Shown here: piece after piece, positions 7,671-11,266 of the stretch
How the letters are laid out: every line of letters begins with the position of its first letter
How positions within the stretch are numbered: position 1 is the stretch's first letter
Assembly (NCBI GenBank): GCA_045561575.1
Contig: JBJKXM010000023.1
Location: 1 to 11,266, forward strand
Origin: GCA-002715885 sp045561575
GTDB taxonomy: Bacteria > Bacteroidota > Bacteroidia > Flavobacteriales > BACL11
Direction: 5' to 3'
DNA: 11,266 bases
The notes under the pieces: generated by a model
Databases searched by the model: none
Seen by the model: only the letters and a program-made list of their open reading frames with translations
Told to the model about the DNA's origin: nothing
Translations under genes and position numbers: made by a program

Positions 7671-9019
7671 CAATGCTCTTCTTTTTTTTTGCAGTTGGGA
7701 TATTTAATTCATCTCTGTATTTAGAAACTGTTCTTCTTGCAATATGATACTCATTTTCCCCAAGCAGCCCACAAAGTTTTTCATCCGTTAATGGGTTTTC
7801 TTTGTCTTCAGAGCCTATTATTTCAACCAATTTTGATTTTATTTTCTTTAGTTGATATTAAATCACCATTATCTTTTCTATATGCTTCAGAAAAAAAAAT
7901 CTTTTAACAGAAAAGTTCCAAAATTTTGCCTCAACGTATTTGCTGTTGGTAACCCTTGAGATTGTTGAAATATCTAAATGAATTTTTTCAGCAATATCTG
8001 CAAGCTTCATGGGCTTCAAATCCATTTCTTCTCCTGAAAGAAAATAGTTTTTTTGTATGTCAACAATTGTTTCCATAACATTTAAAAGAGTTTTTTTCCC
8101 CTTGCTTCCAATGATTCTATAAACCACCTTGCTTTTTCTAATTTTTGTTTAAGAAAAATCCTTTGTTTTTTCATCTTTGGTTTCTGCAAGAAGGTTTTTT
8201 ATAATAGTGACTTACATTTTATGTTTCTTTTTTCTTGTTTTGTTAAGCCTTACCTCAACAGTCCCTTCTTTATTGACTACGTTAAAATCAGGAATAATAA
8301 ATTCAAGCTCTGCCTTTTCTTTTGAAAATCCCGCACCAGGAATAGGGTGAAATCGCTCAATATTTTTATAGACTTGAGCTAATTCATCTTTACTAATATT
8401 TAACTCCTTAATGATTTTTTCAAAATTTTTATTTGAGAATTCTACATAGTAGTTTGCTAAAACGGAATTTATTAATTTCTTGTTTTCAAATTCACTTTTA
8501 TTATTTTGAATTATTAAGCACTCCTGTAAATCTTTACTTCCAACTCCAATAGGCTCCAATTCTTTTAATTTGTTGAGTGCATTATCAAAAACTAATTTAC
8601 TTACTTCAAAATCTGTACTTAAATAATAGTCATTAATAATGGAACTTGAATTTCTTCTAAGAAAACCATTTTCATCCAAACTGTCCAATTAGATACTTAA
8701 TTAAGTTTAGCTCTTCATTATTTATTTCACAACCAATTAATTGGTTGTGAAGATAGTTAGCTAGTGTGTTACTTTTCCCCTGTATAATTATCTACTATAA
8801 AAATCTGTTTTTTTTATTTCCGTAGTTATTGTTATTTAGATAACTTTTTTCAGATTCATTTTCTTCAGATTCTTCCTCTTCAATACCTGGGTTTTCCTCG
8901 ATTTCTCTTTCTATTCTCTTGTCTAAATCAACAATTGGTATTTGTAATAAATTTAGGAATTGAATTTGCTGTGGACTTAGATTAAGTTTATGATTTAATG
9001 TTTGCCTCTGTTTTTGCAT
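7668..9019 (-). pseudogene. rpoN: RNA polymerase sigma-54 factor RpoN (multiply frameshifted as written)
   Basis: Sigma-54 directs RNA polymerase to -24/-12 promoters and needs AAA+ enhancer-binding activators. The start is the ATG at 9019-9017, one base after the asnS stop. Region I is clear (LNLSPQQIQFLNLLQIPI), followed by a short acidic linker (IEEEESEENESEK). Deleting 14 bases restores about 445 residues. These include the core-binding region (LDENGFLRR, LKELEPIGVGSKDLQECL, FHPIPGAGFS), the conserved segment KARWFIESLEARGKTL, the helix-turn-helix area (LADIAEKIHLDISTISRVTN), FSVKRFFSEA, and the RpoN box ARRTVSKYRD near 7712-7740. It then ends LNIPTAKKRRAL. Flavobacterial RpoN is usually slightly longer; the linker is short here. 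All motifs survive and every frame break is an inserted base, so the gene is probably functional and the breaks are sequence error. Confidence 0.88.
8726..8751. repeat. 26-nt perfect palindrome inside rpoN
   Basis: The arm TTCACAACCAATT is followed directly by its exact reverse complement with no spacer; the next outward pair (8725 T, 8752 G) does not match. On the minus strand it encodes LHNQLIGCE in the rpoN segment before LDENGFL. The function, if any, is unknown. It could be a dimer-protein site, a cruciform, or chance. Confidence 0.85.
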
Positions 9020-9020
9020 T

Positions 9021-10457
9021 TTAAAACTCAGCGTTTTTTGGCGTTCTTGGAAAAGGAATAACGTCCCTGATATTTTTCATTCCTGTAATAAACATCATTA
9101 ACCTCTCAAAGCCTAATCCAAAACCACTATGAACGCATGTGCCAAATTTCCTGGTTTCCAAGTACCACCACAATTCATTTTTATCTATATGCATCTCCTC
9201 CATTCTTTTAGAAAGACGCTCTAAATTTTCTTCTCTTTGCGATCCCCCAACCATTTCTCCAATTAAAGGGAATAAGATGTCCATTGCCCTAACGGTATTA
9301 TCATCATCATTTAACTTCATATAAAAAGCCTTGATGCTTTTAGGGTAATCGGTTATAATAACTGGTTTTTTAAACTTCTTTTCAACTAAATATCTTTCAT
9401 GCTCTGATTGAAGGTCATCACCAAAACCATTAATTAAGTATTGAAACTTCTTTTTCTTATTTGGTTTTGAGTTACGCAAAATATTAATTGCCTCGCTATA
9501 AGTTATTCTTTCAAATTTGTTATCTAAAACAAAACTCAATCTTTCAATTAATCCAAGCTCAGACCTTTCTTCTTTCTTTAATCCTTTTTCTTCAGCTTCT
9601 AATCTCTGATTTAAAAAATCAAGATCGTCTTTATAATTATCTAGGCAATATTTGATGCAATACTTAAGAAACTCTTCAGCCAAATCCATGTTGTCATTCA
9701 AATCAGCAAATGCAGTTTCAGGCTCTATCATCCAAAACTCTGAAAGGTGCCTTGAAGTATTTGAGTTTTCCGCCCTAAATGTTGGTCCAAATGTATATAC
9801 TTTTCCTAGAGCGAGAGCTCCAAGCTCTGCTTCAAGCTGACCAGAAACTGTCAGATTTGTTTGTTTTCCAAAGAAATCTTGGCTGTAATCTATTTTCCCT
9901 TCATTTTTAGGTATTGCATTAAAATCAAAGTTAGATACTTTAAACATTTCACCCGCTCCCTCGGCATCCGCTCCAGTAATAATAGGAGTATGAATGTTTA
10001 AATATCCATTTTTATTAAAATATTCATGAATTGCAAAAGTCAAAGCATGTCTTAATCTAAATACAGCTGAAAATGTATTTGTTCTAAATCTCAAATGTGC
10101 TTTTTCCCTTAAAAACTCAAGGCTATGTTTTTTTGGCTGTAATGGATATTCTTCGGCGTTTGCCTTCCCTAGAATTTTTAATTCAGAAGCAAGAAGTTCT
10201 AAGCTTTGTTCTTTGCCCTCAGATTTTTTAAGTGTGCCAAAAACTTCTAAGCAAGCACCAGTAGTTATGTTTTTTATTAGATTATCATCAAAATCATTTG
10301 CTTCTGCAACAACTTGCAAATTTTTTATTGTTGAACCATCATTTAAGGCTATAAAAGAAACATTTTTACTTCCCCTTTTTGTTCTAACCCAACCATTAAT
10401 CCTTGTTTTAGAATTAACATTCGGCGACCTTAATATATCTGAAATTGTTTTTTGCAT
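9021..10457 (-). CDS. asnS: Asparaginyl-tRNA synthetase
   Basis: This cytosolic class IIb synthetase charges tRNA-Asn with asparagine using ATP. The 478 residues match the usual bacterial length. The N-terminal OB-fold anticodon-binding domain spans about residues 18-100 (RINGWVRTKRGSKNVSFIALNDGS). The class II catalytic core follows: motif 1 region HTPIITGADAEGAGEMF, motif 2 near 226-246 (FRAENSNTSRHLSEFWMIEPE), and motif 3 near 449-457 (GFGLGFERL). The signature GEMVGGSQREENLERL is also present. The substrate is called Asn rather than Asp from the overall AsnRS-type sequence, including LTVSGQLEAELGALALGKVYTFGPTFRAE split around motif 2. The ATG lies 11 bases after the dxs stop, with A-rich sequence and no Shine-Dalgarno motif. 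The stop lies one base before rpoN. The frame is intact throughout. Confidence 0.97.
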   Translation of the reverse strand: MQKTISDILRSPNVNSKTRINGWVRTKRGSKNVSFIALNDGSTIKNLQVVAEANDFDDNLIKNITTGACLEVFGTLKKSEGKEQSLELLASELKILGKANAEEYPLQPKKHSLEFLREKAHLRFRTNTFSAVFRLRHALTFAIHEYFNKNGYLNIHTPIITGADAEGAGEMFKVSNFDFNAIPKNEGKIDYSQDFFGKQTNLTVSGQLEAELGALALGKVYTFGPTFRAENSNTSRHLSEFWMIEPETAFADLNDNMDLAEEFLKYCIKYCLDNYKDDLDFLNQRLEAEEKGLKKEERSELGLIERLSFVLDNKFERITYSEAINILRNSKPNKKKKFQYLINGFGDDLQSEHERYLVEKKFKKPVIITDYPKSIKAFYMKLNDDDNTVRAMDILFPLIGEMVGGSQREENLERLSKRMEEMHIDKNELWWYLETRKFGTCVHSGFGLGFERLMMFITGMKNIRDVIPFPRTPKNAEF

Positions 10458-10468
10458 TTTTTATAAAA

Positions 10469-11266
10469 TTAACCAGCTTGTGAAACCTGATTTTTCTTCA
10501 ATATGAGTTCAACTTTTTTCACAATACTTTCCGAATCAATGCCACATTCTTCCCATAACTCTTCTTGTGTGCCGTGGTGAATAAACTCATCTTTTATTCC
10601 AAGTCTAGAAATATTTTTGTTGTAATTATTATCAGAGGCAAATTCTAATATTGAACTTCCAAAACCGCCCTGTAAACAACCATCTTCAACAGTAATTATT
10701 TCTTCATACTTTTCAAATATAGTGTGTAGTAGTTTTTCGTCAAGAGGCTTTATAAAAATCATATTATAATGACCAATTAAAATTCCTTTTTTCTCTAAAC
10801 TATTACAGGCTTGTTTTACAAAATTACCAGGATGACCAATTGATAAAACTGCAATTTTTTCACCATCTTTTACCCTTGCTCCTTTACCAATTTTTATTTC
10901 TTTGTACTTATTTTTCCAATCAAGATGAACACCTTTGCCTCTAGGGTATCTTATTGAAAATGGACCTAGTTGATTTTTTTGCGCAGTATACATTAGGTTT
11001 CTTAAGTCAAATTCGTCCATTGGTGCCGATACAATCATATTAGGAATACATCTAAGGTATGAAATATCAAAAACACCATGGTGAGTTGCTCCATCAGCGC
11101 CAACTAAACCGCCTCTATCAAGACAGAAAATTACATTCAGGTTTTGAATTGCAACATCATGTATTACTTGATCATATGCTCTTTGAAGAAATGTTGAATA
11201 TATGTTGCAAAATGGTATTATTCCTTGAGTTGCAAGTCCTGCTGAAAAGGTAACAGCGTGTTGTTC
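10469..11266 (-). CDS. dxs: 1-deoxy-D-xylulose-5-phosphate synthase, C-terminal part (5' partial)
   Basis: DXS condenses pyruvate and glyceraldehyde 3-phosphate with thiamine diphosphate, the first step of the MEP isoprenoid pathway. The frame is open to the window edge and gives 265 residues, about 40% of a typical ~630-residue enzyme; the N-terminal ThDP-binding part lies beyond base 11266. The visible part starts at EQHAVTF, whose Glu matches catalytic E370 of E. coli Dxs. Counting from it, Y392, R398, R420, D427, H431 and R478 are all conserved (YSTFLQRAYDQ, DRGGLVGADGATHHG, IRYPRG). An internal Met at 11038 follows well inside the conserved domain and is not the start. The C-terminal transketolase domain follows to VSQAG. 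It is the most upstream visible gene of the minus-strand cluster, 11 bases before asnS. Nothing about regulation is visible. Confidence 0.97.
   Translation of the reverse strand, partial: EQHAVTFSAGLATQGIIPFCNIYSTFLQRAYDQVIHDVAIQNLNVIFCLDRGGLVGADGATHHGVFDISYLRCIPNMIVSAPMDEFDLRNLMYTAQKNQLGPFSIRYPRGKGVHLDWKNKYKEIKIGKGARVKDGEKIAVLSIGHPGNFVKQACNSLEKKGILIGHYNMIFIKPLDEKLLHTIFEKYEEIITVEDGCLQGGFGSSILEFASDNNYNKNISRLGIKDEFIHHGTQEELWEECGIDSESIVKKVELILKKNQVSQAG

Larger units (their letters stand above)
5639..8815. other. Zone dense in single-base homopolymer insertions
   Basis: Three adjacent genes on both strands lie here. Restoring their frames needs about 38 base removals and no additions. Nearly all fall in runs, for example A at 7521-7527 and 7599-7606, T at 7442-7449, 7469-7477 and 7682-7690, and A at 7891-7899. 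The genes just outside (porP/sprF-like, asnS, dxs) need none. This is most simply explained by a low-coverage or unpolished stretch of consensus. Confidence 0.75.

Noticed and set aside
7573..8688. Three apparent small minus-strand genes
   Set aside because: Their translations are consecutive pieces of RpoN (core-binding region, HTH, RpoN box). One of them also runs into the membrane-protein start. They are fragments of two genes.
5639..9019. Genuine pseudogenisation or programmed frameshifting of rpoN and its neighbours
   Set aside because: Insertions only, in runs, on both strands, with motifs intact. There is no single slippery site with a stimulating structure, and far too many shifts per gene for recoding.
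9139..10506. Open frames on the plus strand opposite asnS
   Set aside because: asnS is intact with all class II motifs on the other strand. These have no recognisable content and are antisense shadows.
11059..11253. Open frame on the plus strand opposite dxs
   Set aside because: The minus strand here encodes the DXS catalytic segment with all expected residues.
1..11266. Mobile element, CRISPR array, tRNA/rRNA or phage genes
   Set aside because: No transposase or integrase motifs, direct-repeat arrays, or RNA-gene signatures were seen. All the sequence is accounted for by eight genes.

Overview
The window looks like chromosomal DNA of an AT-rich, flavobacteria-like member of the Bacteroidota. 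Three things suggest this: a type IX secretion (T9SS) type B cargo protein next to a PorP/SprF-family protein, a Bacteroidota-style RpoN and AsnRS, and start codons preceded by A-rich sequence with no Shine-Dalgarno motif. Packing is very tight. The genes are separated by at most about 12 bases or overlap, so no stretch over 300 bases lacks a gene. I see no tRNA, rRNA, CRISPR array or mobile element.

Plus strand (1-7072): an apparent four-gene operon for envelope and secretion. It holds an M23 peptidoglycan endopeptidase (its 5' end lies outside the window), a ~1230-residue secreted protein (signal peptide, SBBP beta-propeller repeats, PKD domain, Ig-like repeats, CHU_C type B sorting domain), a PorP/SprF-like outer-membrane protein, and a PD40/OmpA-like protein. 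A large CHU_C protein next to PorP/SprF is the known SprB/SprF-type arrangement, in which the PorP-like protein is needed to export or anchor its type B partner. The OmpA-like protein could tie the complex to peptidoglycan, and the M23 enzyme could open the wall locally.

Minus strand (11266-7063): a housekeeping operon read right to left. It holds dxs (C-terminal part), asnS, rpoN and a small PAP2-like membrane protein. Gaps are 11 nt and 1 nt, then a one-base TAATG overlap. The two operons converge and overlap tail to tail by 10 nt.

The three genes between about 5.64 and 8.82 kb (PD40/OmpA-like, membrane protein, rpoN) are broken into short frames. By hand I could restore all three by deleting single bases, nearly all inside homopolymer runs: 18, 6 and 14 bases. 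Each restored length is then a multiple of three with recognisable family motifs throughout. No deletion errors and no independent nonsense codons were needed. The flanking genes are intact apart from one extra C near 4207. This points to local consensus (homopolymer overcall) errors rather than real gene decay. No convincing new biological system is visible. The best biological leads are the M23 to T9SS type B operon, a 26-nt perfect palindrome inside rpoN, and unusual active-site residues in the M23 and PAP2-like proteins.
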